Below are positions 13,499 through 27,700 of a DNA stretch of 64,000 nt, piece after piece (positions within the stretch are counted from its first letter, which is position 1; every line of letters starts with the position of its first letter). Source of the stretch: Scleromitrula shiraiana. Taxonomy: Eukaryota; Ascomycota; Leotiomycetes; Helotiales; Sclerotiniaceae. Location: positions 992,001-1,056,000 of the forward strand of contig JABELC010000004.1 in assembly GCA_028455995.1 (NCBI GenBank). The letters are read 5' to 3'. Both the position numbers and the translations under genes were made by a program. The notes below the pieces were generated by a model. That model had not been told where the DNA came from. It did not search any database and saw only the letters and a program-made list of their open reading frames with translations.

Positions 13499-16490
13499 TC
13501 GATTCCTCACTCATCATTTGTGGATCTTGACCTCATCCCTCACCCTGTCTGCATCTGCGTCAGCATCTGCGTCAGCACCTGCGCCCCACTTAGAAAGTTT
13601 ATATCGACCATTCGGATGAAGTTGTTGATGTCGAGTGGGGTTTATTACTTACATCGTATCTTGAGTACTGAATTGAATTGAATTGGAAGGGAATGATGAT
13701 GTGAGGGAAGGGAAGAATTTCATGTACAGTACATGTGAGATCTTACGGATTGGGAAGGGAATTGCGAGGGAGGGAGGGAGGGGGTGTGTGGTTGAAGTTG
13801 AGTACCCATTATGGGTGATGCCGGCGATTGATTGATCGATTCGATTCATCAACCCCACTAGTAGGCACCTACTGGTAACTTGGGTTGAAGTTGGATACTC
13901 TTCTAATTTGATTTCGAGTGAACCAGAGCTAAATACCTGCATGCACGCATGAATTCGCATGAAGTGGTCTTGTGGTTCTTCTCTCCCCCGCTCGTTTCAT
14001 TTCATTTATGATCAGAGTTTTGGGTTTTGGTGTTGGATTGGACGATCAAATGCTGCGTTCATGTTTCTCCGTTTCAAAACCTGTGTATGAGTGAGCTTCA
14101 ATTGGTATATAGATATTGACTGACTGCATTGTGAACATAACATACATCATGGCTTGGTATTGTGGGGAAATCATGCCAATAGATGAAGAGACGGATGGAT
14201 GGACCCCAAACTTAATAGGCAAACCGGGATATGTTTATATACAAGATGATTGTATGCATGATACTACTCAGGTTATACGAAAAGCCATTGTCCTGTACTG
14301 TAGGTGGTACGAGTACGTTCGTTCGAGTTCAGGTTCAGGTCATGTTACTTATAAGTCTTGAGTACAAAACTTGGAGTTATGATTTGAAAATCTCGTATGA
14401 GTCAAGTCAGCATCATACTGAATGTATTACACTATGGAGGAGGATAATGACGATAACTCCATATCATTTTTTAGCATCTCAACGTTGATTAACCATCTAA
14501 ATGCATTGATAACAAAATTGATTGCCCCCTTTCATCTGACTATCCCGCTTTCCCTCAAGCTGTATCTCATCTGATCTTATCTCATTGGCAACCCTCAACA
14601 TTCATATGTTATACATGTATGTACTTATATAAATAAACCGAATGTATGTATGGCTGTTATATGCTATGTCATGCAATGCAATGCACATGTAAGTAGCTCG
14701 ATTAGATTCTTGTTTGGTGGTAGAGAGATAGTAGTTGGGGTCTCTCAATGATTTGACGAGTTCAGTTCCATCTTCAATCTACTCGAATCCCTCTTTGCTG
14801 TACTCGTTTACATTACGTTATCCTCTGTTCGCCGTTCAGCTTCATCTGAGTTTTTTCATTTTGCACCATCCACTCGCCTAGCGTATTGCGTTTTCAAGTT
14901 ATACAACATAGTACAAGATTCATTACTTGCTTGCTTGCTTAGATTGGTGATACATTACATTGGTTGTTAGCACAGTATATATGGGCCGGCCCGGGTACTA
15001 TGTATGTTGTGTATCATTCATTCCCAGCTGGCTGGCTGAGGAGAGAAGGGAAGGTTGCGTGATCTGGTACTACTATGCCTATTGATTTTTTGATTTGATA
15101 AGATGGTACAAAGCTATTGAATAAACCAGAACGTAGTGAGCTTAACTACATGTTTGCGTGTGGAGAAGCTTTCGATAATAAGATGAGACGGGATAGTGTG
15201 TTCCACATCCATTTGCTTCTTTTCGAAAATGCTTGAGTAAATTTCGCTCGAAAGCAAAGTCATCTTCGTGCAAATTCAAATTAGAGATTAGATAGAAATT
15301 CCATACTGATGGCTTGAATCCTACCCAAGGCTATGTTCTCTGTGTATGATGTTGCTTGCATATTCCATTCGTTCATACACTCACTATATGTAAATTGTGT
15401 ACGTACATGGACTCTAGCTTGAGACAGAATATTTATTCTCATGCATCAGTGACGTACGTGCAACCCTTGGAGACGGGAGGGAAAGCACTTAAGAAAACAA
15501 CTCTTGTGAAGCTAGGATCTCCATCATCCCATATCATATCTTCAATTTGGCATTGGAACTTTATTATTGTGTGTTCTCCGTTTGTAATTTCTTGAGATTT
15601 TATTAGAATTAGGTGCTAAAGTAAAACAAGTAAGGTAACTAATATATCTATCTTGTGTGTATCTGCTAATTATCATCTTCTTCATCAAATCACAACCCAT
15701 CTCATTCCTGGGCCAGCCTCATTACAACTTATGTTATCTCAACCTGATCTCATTTGTTTCCATTCCATTCCAGCTCCAGCTATTTATTGTGATTCTTCCT
15801 GTGCATTCCATTCGCCTTCCCTCCATTCCATTACAAAAGAACCAACCCAAAATTAAAACCAATCAAAAGTCCATAACACTAACAATAACAAATGAAGCAA
15901 GAAAAATTAAGCTATCCAATAGATATTAACTTTTGGTACTCCGACCCAGTTGATCACCCCCAACACCAGCACCAGCATCAATGCCAACCCATCCTATCCC
16001 ATTCGATCCATACACATAGACCAATCTAATACAAAAGAAAGATGTCAAACAAACTAGAAGTAGATTATTCGAGGGGAGTGAAAATAATTAAACGCAGAAA
16101 TGGTATCTCTGAACAAGCAAGTATACCAAGATGATATATATAAATATATATATATCAAGCTTGTTTTCTTCCACACCCCAGCCATGCAAAGCACACCATA
16201 TCAGATAGCCAAAACCACAAACCAAACATATCCCAATCCGCTCTCACTCTTATAACTAAGCTGTAATGCACATAGCGCGAGAACAATAAGTAAATAAACC
16301 AGGTTAAGGATCCGCAATAAACACAAAACCAAACGAAAAAAAAGGAAACACAAAAACCATTCGCTTGCTGGATCGCAGAAACAAAAAAGCCCAATTCAAT
16401 TCAGTAGATAGATAGATCTGATAACTAATCCGATGATAACGCCAGCCAGCCAGCCATCCATCTATTGTAGTCACCCATCCACCCATCCAT

Positions 16491-16513
16491 ACCGACCGAC
16501 CGACCGACCGACC
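16491..16513. repeat. (GACC)n microsatellite
   Basis: About five consecutive CGAC units in otherwise non-coding DNA. Confidence 0.9.
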
Positions 16514-16989
16514 AGGAACTTTCTATTTTGTATCACAGATCTAACTCCAACTCCTGCTTGATTCCCATGAAATAAAGAAACATTTGTTGATGTTGGATTT
16601 GATAATGTGTAGATGTAAGAGCAATATAAACGATAATTATAGGAAGCAAGCAAACAAGTCAACAAGCGAGTATATATGCGCCTAGATAGATGCAGAGATT
16701 GATTTGTAAGCGAGGCGAAGAGGAAGACATGGAAGGTAAGGCCGTGGGGGGTCGGGCTGGTTGATCTAATGGATATGATAGGTCTGGTTGAGAGTAGATT
16801 CCAAGGCGGCGAGGAGGCGGATAAGAATAAGATAAAGATAATAATATTGGTTGTATGATATAGTATATAGTGATGTGAATGTAAGTATTGCGCAGATGTA
16901 ATGTGGAGATAGTAGTATGTGAAAACTATCCGAAACCAAGTATTCATCGACATTGACATCAACACCTACAGGGTGAATGCGTATGTATG

Positions 16990-17017
16990 GCGTATGCATA
17001 TGCGTATGCGTATGCGA
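16990..17017. repeat. GCGTAT hexamer repeat
   Basis: Imperfect tandem GCATAT/GCGTAT hexamers; alternating purine-pyrimidine sequence. Confidence 0.8.
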
Positions 17018-17591
17018 GTATCCATGGATACTTAGGTAGTAAGGGTAAGGTAGTAGTATGTTTCGTGAGACGCATGGTCGCTTAGAAAATCCAGACCCAA
17101 TCCAGTTCTCAATTCAAACCATAAGAAGATATTTTTATATCAACAAGGAATAGAACGATAAAACAAATCGATAATTTTCCGTGAGTCGCAATCGTAAATA
17201 AATTGATTTGCAGCAAGGATATTTTGTTTTTGACAATATTTGTACAACTCGCCAATGAAAAGGGTAAATTAGCGGTATTTTCCCCTTTTGTGTAAAAATA
17301 TATTTTATACACAAGGGTAAATAACCAGGGTTTTTTTTTTCGCGAATGTGTGTATGTATATGTGCATGTGAGTGTAATACGAGATAAACTTCTCTTCTAC
17401 TAGCAGTGTCCACTAAAACAAAGCTAGTAAATCCACTAATGGCTTTTGTCTCATGACCCAATGAACTAATGAGTACACCACACCCTTTTCAAATAGATCA
17501 CATTGGTCGATCATATCGAGATCCCTGAAATAGATCAAATAAGCCAATCATTTCTTTCCCTCAATTCACGTACGCGGTATCTGCTGACTTC

Positions 17592-20200
17592 TTATCGTTG
17601 CTGCTGATGAGAAGATAAACCGCGTGGGATTCTATTGTCATCACCCCCATTTATAGCCATAGATGCATCCACAACGTTTCTTGATGGCTGATGTTGATTG
17701 TGATTGTGATTGTGATTGTGTTGCTGATAATCCATCGTCTGGGGTGCTGAAGTGCCGGCGGCAGTCGCGGGACTATTTTCAAGATAATTCGATAGATCCC
17801 ATGAACTTCTAGCGCTTTGTGTACTAAGTTGATGTTGATATTGTTGCGGTGTAGGCATGTGATGTTGATTCCCCTGCCAATGATTCGACGTTTCAGATCC
17901 ACCATGTGGTACAGAGATTCTAAGATCAGGGGGACCACCGTGAAGCATCATGGACTTTTGAATTTGTGGCGAAATCGTTCTTGCGGGAATATTAGAATTA
18001 TAAGCAGTTGATGTCGTTGATCCTGATATTGATCTTGGTGAAATACCTCCATGATGATCACCCGAGTATGACATAGCAGCAGATGGATTTTCGGTCGCGT
18101 ATCCAGTGGAGCTTACTGGTGTCATGAGGACAGGAGGATGTGTGGGTGGAAGTATCGATGATGGACTAGCGGACTAAAAAATCTATAGTTAGTACAGTTT
18201 GGAATAAATATAGAATTCTTGTTGCTTACATATTTGCTGATGATCTTCTTCAAAGCGGGTCCAAGATCTTTCCAGTGGAATACCTTAACATCCTTCTCAA
18301 TATTACGAGGTTTGGGGTTAGGAAAAGCCATGATGACTTTAAAGAATTCTTCGCTGTCGGATTTCCCTTTTGATACAGTAGCCGGTCGGAATCCTTCTAG
18401 ATTCCGTCGTATTCTATTCTTTTCTTCAACCGTAAATTTATTTGCGACCAATGACTCCAAAAGCAGAATAGTATCCACGCTTGTGACGTAACAATCATTC
18501 TTCTCTTCCCAATATATGCAACTAATTACCATAGCCTGAGACGGTCGCTCTTCGGCCGAAATTGGATGAAAGGCTGCTGTGATTGTGCACCCAGATTGTG
18601 ACCGCTTGAATTGAACAAGCCGTCTCTTGGACTCGATTTCTTCTGGCGACCAAGTATGAACCATCATTTCGTTTAGGTTTCCATCAATATCTAACTTCGC
18701 TTTATTTGCATACATTGGATAAGGATTGTATGTATGACTGCCGTGTGGAGTACCCGCGGGACTAGAAGACTGTAGTGTTGATGTTCTCGTAAATGTGGGA
18801 TGGCCTGCTGGCGATGGTAAAGAAGATATTGTGGGTCTATGCATGCTCGCATTTGATGGAAGACCCGGGCTTCGTGCTATACTCGAACCCATTGAATACC
18901 CAGAATTCCACGTAGATGCATGAGGTGATGAAGTTTTCAAATTCGGCGGCGATGCTGTCGATGAACTTGCATATCCATAAGTCATATTTCTTGGTGCTGA
19001 TTGAGACTGATATGTGCCAGATGATCGATTGTACTGAGGGATAAGACTATTATAGTTTGAGGTTGTTTGTAGATAAGGTGAATAGGAAGATGGCGAATCA
19101 GTCGGATTAAATCCATATGAGCTAAACTCCTCCTTCGGTTTCAATTGCTGAGAGCTTCTTTTCGCTGGGCTCCTCATGTAGTCGGCGGATTCCGTAGAAA
19201 TCTTCCTTTTCCTCGTTCCTTCTAGTGACTGGGATGCATTCTCGTACGTGAACTCGCCGACCTCGACTTTGGAGATAACATCTCCATCGCCTTCAATGTA
19301 CAGAGAGACGATGACCTTCGAAGAACTCCAACTAGTAGATGAAAACTGAGGTACCTCACAAGCTACTTTGTACTGACAGGCCCCTCCACCTGGCGCACCT
19401 ATCTTCCTCACCGAGGCCTGACATTTGTGTTGACCAAACACCAAATAGAACGTTGGAGGATTCGAGGTCAATAGGTCATATAAAGTCGTGATGTAAACGC
19501 ATAGAGGAGTGCCGTGATTACCCCTCGAGGGCGAAAACGATGTAACTTCGGGTATTGACATAGATCCAACGTTCAAGTAAGGACCTGTTTGGTCATCGTA
19601 GGTATTACGTGTAGTACCAGATGTATAATCTAGTGGTGTCATATGTCCAGAATACACTGGTGCGGGGGTTGAAGTTGGAATTGAAGACTGGGTCCCATAG
19701 GCTTGAGTGGAATATGCGAAAGCATTTTCGGAATATGTCCGACCAGTTTCGTAACCTATTTCCGAGGTTAGCAATTTGTAAATTTGAATTAATTCACAAT
19801 AAAAAAGAATTTCTATTAATTTTAACGTACCATGAAGTTGTGATGGCTGTGCTTTCCCGTAGGCAGACATTGACAGAATGTCTGTCGGGGAACTTGTCCT
19901 GGGTACAAGGGCTCCCTCGTACCCTTCTTCGTGCAAAGCAGCAGTCTCTGGCGATGGATAGGTCTCGTCAATTATGATCGGTCTACCAGGAATATGTTCG
20001 GGCTATAGTGAAGTTTATCAGCAACAATAACCTTTCCGATATAATCATGAGAAATAAGTGATATTGGCATTTTAACATACCTCGAACAGAGAATAAGGTG
20101 GGTAGGCCAGTTTGACGGTGGGACGAAGAAGCGAATTGTAAATATTTTCGCAAACGCAATGTAGATTTAAAGAATCAAATTGTAGAAATCGAGATGAATT
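17592..20200 (-). CDS. medA: Medusa-type transcriptional regulator (MedA/Acon-3/Ren1 family), 5' end unresolved
   Basis: Four joined exons are clear: from about 20200 to 20081, then 20002-19831, 19755-18230 and 18173-17592. Coding begins with a VKLAYPPYSLFE segment. A conserved domain follows (EVTSFSPSRGNHGTPL, CEVPQFSSTSWSSSKV), then a long Ser/Pro/Tyr-rich middle. The diagnostic C-terminal block includes SPEEIESKRRLVQFKRSQSG, EEKNRIRRNLEGFRP and FPNPKPRNIEKDVKVF, and the tail is Gln/His-rich. These match Aspergillus Medusa, Neurospora Acon-3 and Fusarium Ren1, nuclear regulators of conidiophore development. No in-frame ATG occurs in the first visible exon. A TAG lies just upstream at an acceptor-like site, so the start must be in an exon further upstream. 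In Aspergillus medA has a long leader. The gene stands alone in about 20 kb of gene-poor DNA. Confidence 0.88.
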
Positions 20201-23200
20201 CTACTATTTGATTACTCTATCAATTCGTCAAGAACTTGAGTCATGAAAAATGAAAACTTTCGGAGTGATGATAATGAGTGAACAATAAACTCTCAAATGG
20301 ATGTAGGTGTTGATCTAGGTGTAGTATCTATATGACGGAATTTGATGGGGGGGAGATGTTTAGTCGGTCAGAGAAAGTCGTAGATGCTTGGTGGATGAAT
20401 CAAATATGATTGTTCTTGAAGAAGTGGATCCCCTCTCCCCAAAGATAAACTGGAGAAGACCAAAAATGGTTTGTATTGGACGGATTAGTCAAATAAGTTG
20501 ATTGAAACCTTGGTAAGCTAAGAAGTTATGTATGTTTCTTGCCTTTCTATTCGGTCAGCCGATTTGTCACTTTGAGGAACTTGACTGTATTATCTGCAAA
20601 GTACGTTTGAACCTCGACGGCGAGTATTTGTTAATTATAATAGATGACTAGGAAATTGATATGCAAATACGTGAAATGCCGAATTCGTTCTTGTTGTAAT
20701 AAGACCGAATATCGATTTCTGTGGCGTAGTGTGTTATAATGCAAGATGAAACTTGAAAATGAACTTCAAATTTGATGTTGAGGAGTATAAGTTCAACCTC
20801 TATCGTCTCGTTTTCCCGTCTTGATGTTTTCGTTTTCTACACTTGTCTTGCAAGTGAACCTTCTAAACTTTCTAGCCAGAATTGAACTAATGATTTAAAG
20901 TTGGCGTATCGTACCGTACCGTGCGGGTAGTTTTATGTGTCAAAAACCTCTTTGAAAAGGGGTCTCGGAAAATTTGAAATTAGAGTGAAAGAGTAAAGAT
21001 GTGATATTGAAGTGAAATATATCAAAAAGTCGTGGAGATAAACGTGAAGCCTTGAAGTTCCTAAATAGATTTTTCGATCAATGAATTAGCTTAAAAGAAG
21101 GACTTCGTATAAAATGTATCAAATATCGAAACACATCAAAGAAGATTCAATAATAATATTCAGAATGGCTTATGACTTTCAGTAAAGTTGGCGGTCATAG
21201 CTTTGAGCATCTCATACATTCGTGGTGGTGGATGGATTGAGGAACGTACAAGACAAAGAATTTGAAAAGATTCGAAGAGAATGGCCGGTCGTCAGAAGAT
21301 ATGCAGCCACCCGGGGAAGCTGGGAAAAGATATTGGAAGTGGATAATGAATCTATTCGCATGGGAAAATAGTAGGGAGTTTATTAGCCTTCGACTCTTTT
21401 CTATTTCGTCATGATGGATGTGCTGGTGACAAGCTTTTTGATATCAAGGATAGAAAGGAAAAGAAGATGGTGTAGTATGAAAATACAATGTTCGATAGCA
21501 TGTGCGCATGCCTTTTTTCTGTGGGTAGTAGTGTTGTAGATAGGTATGAATGATGAAGGGTAGATGAGAAAAGGGAAGGGGTATATCCAAGGGCACAAGA
21601 GATCTCGAAAGGTTATGGTTGCTACATATGAATGATAATTGATTATGATTCGATGATCCCACACTCCCGGATTTAGTTGTGTACATATGACTTGAACTCA
21701 CCTCTAGGTAGTGCAAGGGTGGAGGAGAATGGGGATAAAAAATGGAAAAAGGGTTAGGTATGTACATACATTAAAAAAATAAGTTGGATGGTGGGGTTTG
21801 GTACTCGAGCTTGCCCAGGTGAACACTTCCAAGGTTAGTGTAATCTTGAAATTGCGCACTAGATAGGCAAGAAAAACGCAATGGTTAACCAAAAAGGTAA
21901 AAAAGCCAAGGTCAGTTCTGAATGGGTGATGGGATGGACACTCTCGACTGCTCAGATCTCGTGTACTTTCCGTACGGTGTGGGTTACAAGGCGGCTGATG
22001 GCTTGCCTGCTGAATGGTTACACCAACCGAACGATTCGTGACTACTTCAAGCCTTGTAAAGGCTGGGCAGACAGACCAAATATGATGTCCAAGTTTAGAA
22101 CGTTTTTTCCCCCTTCTCTACAGGCGAGAAGAAATATTGATATGAAAAGTCTCGTTTTGATAATGTTGATAAATTCTTTTCCGAAACTCAATACTAGGTT
22201 TACCACTTTTTTATTTCATCCGATCATGTATCGTATATATTAAAAAGACGTTTGAGATGGAGGCTTTCAAGCGGCAGGATTCGGATGCAGGCTGGACACG
22301 TTCTTGATATGGGTGAGAGTGTGGCTGTTGCCTTCATAGGATTTGGAATGAGGCAAAGGTTCTTTTGTAGAGTCCGGGCGAAACCTTTCGAAAGATATGG
22401 AGTCTGATTTGTTCGTGATGAAGAGGCCTTGAACTTCTTGAGATATAGTATCGAGAAGGCTGAATTTAGATTTTGGAGGCTGTGAGAAAGGCGTTGTAAC
22501 TTAGAACAGTATAACAGATATTGATATAACAAATGAATGTCGGGAAGTTATGAAATGTGCAAATGCGTAGTTGCAAGTTATCACCAGATTAATATTAGTC
22601 GTAGAATGGAATGAGTCTTGGTGAATTTTAAAAAGGAAAAGTAATGTAAGGGCGTAGTGTTTTCTAGAAGATGATGTACGTAGTAAAGGTAGGAAGAAGG
22701 AACATTAAGAGTATAGACGGGGTACTTTTTCTCGAGAATCGTAGTGGCTTGAGTAAAAGGAAGCAAGTATGTGTTTGAAGTGAGTTGTTAAGTATGTGTA
22801 CTAATTCAATGTCATGCATTCATTCCCAGATAGAGAAGGATAAGAAGATGGATGTTCATTCGCATTTGACCGATATTTCTACCTTTTTATTGAAAGTTAG
22901 AACCTGAGAATGAGAACTATGGGGTTCATTGGGAAAATCGAATGAGGATTCTTGAGAAGATGTTTTCAAGATCTAATCGGATTGTTTGGATGATAGTTTG
23001 TATGGATGTATGGGTGTATGGGAGGAGGAAAGAGACGTACGGTAGGTATTAAGGTAGGTCGGCGACCGCGGTATGATTGGAAGTATCGAAAATGGGAAAT
23101 ATTTCTGTGCCGAATGTGGTCTTCTTGTCTAGAATGTGGAGAGGGAGAGAGGAGGAGGCTTTTTGGATTCACCTTGATTCGCTTCTTATTTTCCCCCTTA

Positions 23201-24540
23201 GGTATCGTTAATAAAATGAAAATGAAAATGAAAATGAAAAATGAATTAAAAATGATTATTATATATTTAATTATTTATTAAATGATTTTATATTATTGTA
23301 CTCAAGGAAAGTAAGAAAATATAAAAAAAAGAAGTACCGGGTAAGAAAATACAGAATAGAAAGAATGATACACCAAAAATTCGAAAAATAGCAGCTGGAA
23401 AAAGAATGTGTGAATGACGGAAAAGTTGTTTTTCTTTTTCTCTTTTTTTTTTTTGGTTGTTGTTAAGAGGCGGTGACATTTCCCTTATGGTTAGTTTAAT
23501 TTATTACTAGGTTTAGTTTCTAGCTAATATCTAAACCTAGCTAGGAAATGTAATGAGGGAAAAAGGGATTAAAAAGGGTTAGGGTTATTTATACATCTAC
23601 CTAGCAAATCTTTACCCATGTTCGAGAGGGAAAAGAGGGGGGATTTTCATGTTTTAAGTATTAAATCGGTTTTTATTCTGTATCTTTTTTATATCCCTTT
23701 TCTACGAAGCCGTGAAAAAGTCACGTATAGTGGAAATACCCTGAGAACATACTACGTCCGAGTCGTGAATAGCATCTTCAAAGTTTCGAAGAATACAACT
23801 TCTATACATTTATGACACTTCTCGATACGTTTACAATCATGATCTTTTCATTGGTAAATCGGTCCCCATCCTCGGACTTATTAGATTCTCCTTCTCATAC
23901 CATTCGGGCCAGTCGAATAATAGAATAAACGGGGAATAAAAATGATCTCCGTTCTGTTATATTTCCTCTCAAAAAGTTACAAGGAAATATATGGGGGATT
24001 TGATCGTTCTATGACAAGGATAATATAGAAAATCGAATATTTACCCTGTTCATTTTCAAGGTTCAAAACATTTCGGTAATCAGAGTTGTATTCTTGGATA
24101 CAAGGGACCTGGTGAACCTAGAAAAAAAATGTATCAGGGAATCAAAGCCTGAAGGAGATCCTTTTTCTGGTTGTTCTAGAAAATAATATTATATTTAATC
24201 GTGATAGATATAGATATATGAATTGCGGCGAAGTTTTATCTTTCTTTCTCTTCTCCTCAATATATGGGCTACGAGTGTGTATGTATGTATATATGTATGT
24301 ATGTATTATATTTATACCCGTCTTATAATCTTATGATGAGTCAAAATAGAAAGAATCCACTCATGGATATCATCAAGGATGAGTATGGGGTTAATAAAAG
24401 GGAGGAATACGTATGGAATACCACTAATATAAAAATAGTGACAAATTAGATATTCTTACGTCCCTATTTCTATGTCCCTATCCTAACTGACTACGCTACC
24501 TAGGTACTAGTAGTAGGCTAGTAGATGAAGTAACTCCATA
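20201..24540. other. Gene-poor region upstream of medA; probable leader exon(s) and promoter
   Basis: No family-like ORF on either strand. The first exon and start codon of medA should lie here on the minus strand. ORFs at 21401-21892 (minus) and 21881-22243 (plus) overlap others and lack family features. An AAATG pentamer-like repeat lies at 23214-23245 and a TATG repeat near 24280-24305. Confidence 0.4.
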
Positions 24541-24562
24541 ACCCGTACCCGTACCCGTACCG
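24541..24562. repeat. ACCCGT tandem repeat
   Basis: Three to four direct ACCCGT hexamers. Confidence 0.9.
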
Positions 24563-24656
24563 TAATTTTGACAGCTCTTAGATTGGAAGTTAAGATGAAC
24601 AAATTCAATGCTAACTTTACTACGGTCGGGCCTACAGCTTCTACGGGCGGGTTGTA

Positions 24657-24678
24657 AATATATATATATATATATATA
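24657..24678. repeat. (TA)n microsatellite
   Basis: About ten TA units. Confidence 0.9.
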
Positions 24679-24718
24679 CCTAGCTTGAGGTATCCACAAT
24701 CCGGACTATCATCCTCAA

Positions 24719-24780
24719 GTACCCTAAGTGCCCTAATTGCCCTAAGTGCCCTAAGTACCCTAAGTACCCTAAGTACCCTG
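24719..24780. repeat. 9-bp tandem repeat containing CCCTAA (telomere-like core)
   Basis: Nearly seven units of TACCCTAAG/TGCCCTAAG in a row. Most units contain CCCTAA, the fungal telomere hexamer, with a 3-bp spacer. It lies 160 bp from the ACCCGT repeat. Confidence 0.85.
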
Positions 24781-24789
24781 AATTCATAT

Positions 24790-27700
24790 AGTAAAGTTTT
24801 CCTTGATTAGTTGGTCACTATCGTGTCGTGTTGTCGCATCCAATCAAATGATTCAAGGCATTCAGAACTAACAAAACATCTTGGAAAACTCCCATTTCAG
24901 AATTTTATACTTAAAATGAGTACCCCCCAACCTACACACTTCTTCTAATCCTATCTATTTATCCCATTTTCGTGAATATGTCGGTATTTATGAATTGAAC
25001 AGAGTTGAATGAATGAGTTAATTATTCATTCACTTGGCGTATGAAAATACGAATGTCTTTTTATGCATTCACGAAACGCAATATCCACGTAAACTCCTAC
25101 GTATGCCATACCTCCTCCCTCTTGGTAGCTAGGCTGTATAATAAAGTACAGCCTACACAGTACTTATAGATAGTATGACTGTAAGTAAGCAGAATGGGGG
25201 CCTGAAGAACGTAGGTACATACCTGTTATATCGTTGATATTGGATACATTGATGCGATGAATATTTTCCGTTGCTTCTCATACATATAGCTACAGCTGGT
25301 GCAGCGGAAAAGATAGTATACAATATATCTTGCATAAACAAACTAACGTTATTAAACCTTGAATATACCTTTAATAAATTATGAAACGTTCTTTTCTTTT
25401 TCTTTTCCTTTCTTTTTCTTTCTTCTCCTTTCATTTCCTTTCATTTCCTTTCTTTTGTCCTAATATCAGTCTTCGGCGCCGGCACTTAAGCAGATCATTC
25501 ATTTATCCCCAGTTATCGGTCGGTATTATTATTTCCTCAATCCTTGTCTCCCACTCTTGATCTCTCATATCCATATCTTCAAGAAGTCATTCATCCGGAC
25601 GATACGATGCGATACGATCTTGGAATCTGGAACATACATAAAATACGGCATAGATAGAACCCCTCTACAGTTTCTTCCCCGGTTCTGATCAATATCATAC
25701 TGGCCTGTATTTTCACGTCTCCCGGGAATCCCTCGAAAAAAGAAGACTCGAGTTACTTATTTGCGCAATATTGTACAGCATTGGTAGTAACCTAAATGAT
25801 TTTTTTATTTTCCTAATGGGTTTGATTCCGAATTCCATATGTAACATAACATCTATGGATATGATATGGGTACACGAGTACAAAACCTTATGACCTGAAC
25901 ATTCAAATTCGATTACATCGATCATGTCGGGAAAAACTATCATTGCAGTAGTCAGTTGGTTACTTACCCAGGGATGAATCGAACGAATGTATGGTACAAT
26001 TTTCTAACCCGCCCCAAGAAATTTACCAGCCTAACAAATCACAACAGCCAGTAATTATGCTACGCTATGCTATGCAACAAACCTGCGATGTGATGTGATA
26101 TCTATTCTGACACTCCCGAGCATCCAGGTGTCGATCTGTGCATCGCAGCAAATCGTTCAAGCCTCATCACATTTCTTTCGCTTTGCATATTGCCATGCCA
26201 TTGATAAGCAGGGTGAGAAATTGGACAGGCAAGGTGAACGCCACAAAATATAAGTCGGAACGAGACGAGTATGAAAGTCAAAAGAATAAAATAATCAATG
26301 CGCACAGTAGCAATAGGAATCAATTCAATTACCTCCTGAACAATCAGTTGTAGTTGTAGTGGAACTTTACCGGAAAAGGATTCCGTGGCGGGGACGGATC
26401 GGGAGAAAGAAGAGGGGGGAAATTCGTATTCACCGCTGCTGTGAGAGGAGGTACTATATGGGAAGGGAGGATCGGATGGAAAATGCACATACGTAGGTAT
26501 GCATTGGTACTTACCTCGGGATTTCTCATGAAAAGATTATACTTTACGAGTTAAATAAACCAGAATATATCATATCATAACATATACTATGAATATCATA
26601 AGCTATTCATAGCCTCTATCATCTATCCCTACAAAGCGAGAACTGATCAGATCATGCGCAGCGATACGAATAGAAAATCGAATAGTAGCTGCTCATCCAC
26701 AATTTTTTTTAATGAATGAGAGTGAGTGGCTGTGTCTATTCCTTGCTTGGATCTGACAGCTGAACGAACGAACGAACGGACAGATGAGGGAAATGAATGA
26801 ATGCTAAAAGCAGCAAGAATGTAGGATTCGTTTCGAGGATGGAATGGATAGGAATAGGATGGGGAATGAAGGGGGTAGGAGAACTTCTAGAATACTTGGA
26901 TGTGGGGGATCTATGAGGCCGGATTCTGGTGCACGGGAAGGGAAGAGAAAAGTAAAGTAAATTTGTAAAAGCTTAAGATATATACTTATTTAATAAGACA
27001 GAATAATTCCAAGCAAGCCAGAAAACAAGCATTCATTTGTTGGTTCGTCTAATTGATCTATCCTTCAATACTCGTACTAATTACCAATCAATGAATTGCA
27101 TGATTACTTAAGCAAATGAAGCAACTACAGCCAACGCCAACTACCCAACTACAACCAACCACAGGATCAACCTAATGTATATCATGGAGATCACTCTCCA
27201 AGGATATACAAACCATCATGGTTTTCGATTCCTTCTTTCGTTTCTTCTGGTTTTGCTCCATATATCTAACAATAGTCGCTGGTTAGATTAATACGATATT
27301 ATCTCAACTACTTGGTAGATAAATTGCTTCCCCTTTCATTGTGGCTTCAATAGTTTGAATAGCTACCGATACAATGCGTATGGTTCTCCTTGCATCAATC
27401 ATCATCATCAATCATGAAAGTCTATACATAATAGTACAGAATCACGATTTCCAATCAATTGCTACACATACAAAAAAACTACAAGGTAGTTCATGCAAGG
27501 TCCCACCCCCATATTATTTATTCATTACCGGAAAGAAGTCGAGTACATGGTTTTTGTTAATTCATAGATCACTTGGGTTCGTTTCATTTCATATTAATAA
27601 CATCACCGTTGGCAATTTAAATGAATCAATCATATAAAGCCACGATTGACATTTACTTATGACCTTTCAACTACGCCACCAAATGTGCATCTCAAAAAGG

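Larger units (their letters stand above)
13600..17591. other. Gene-poor region 3' of medA, rich in simple repeats
   Basis: No coding region is supported. It contains GGGA runs (about 13765-13785), TTGC repeats (about 14922-14940), an AT tract (16134-16156), GCCA repeats (16441-16455) and other microsatellites. It lies immediately downstream of the medA stop codon, so the proximal part is probably medA 3' UTR. Confidence 0.4.

Noticed and set aside
21401..22243. ORFs of 62-120 codons on both strands upstream of medA
   Set aside because: They overlap on opposite strands, have no family features and show low-complexity translation; likely chance in AT-rich DNA.
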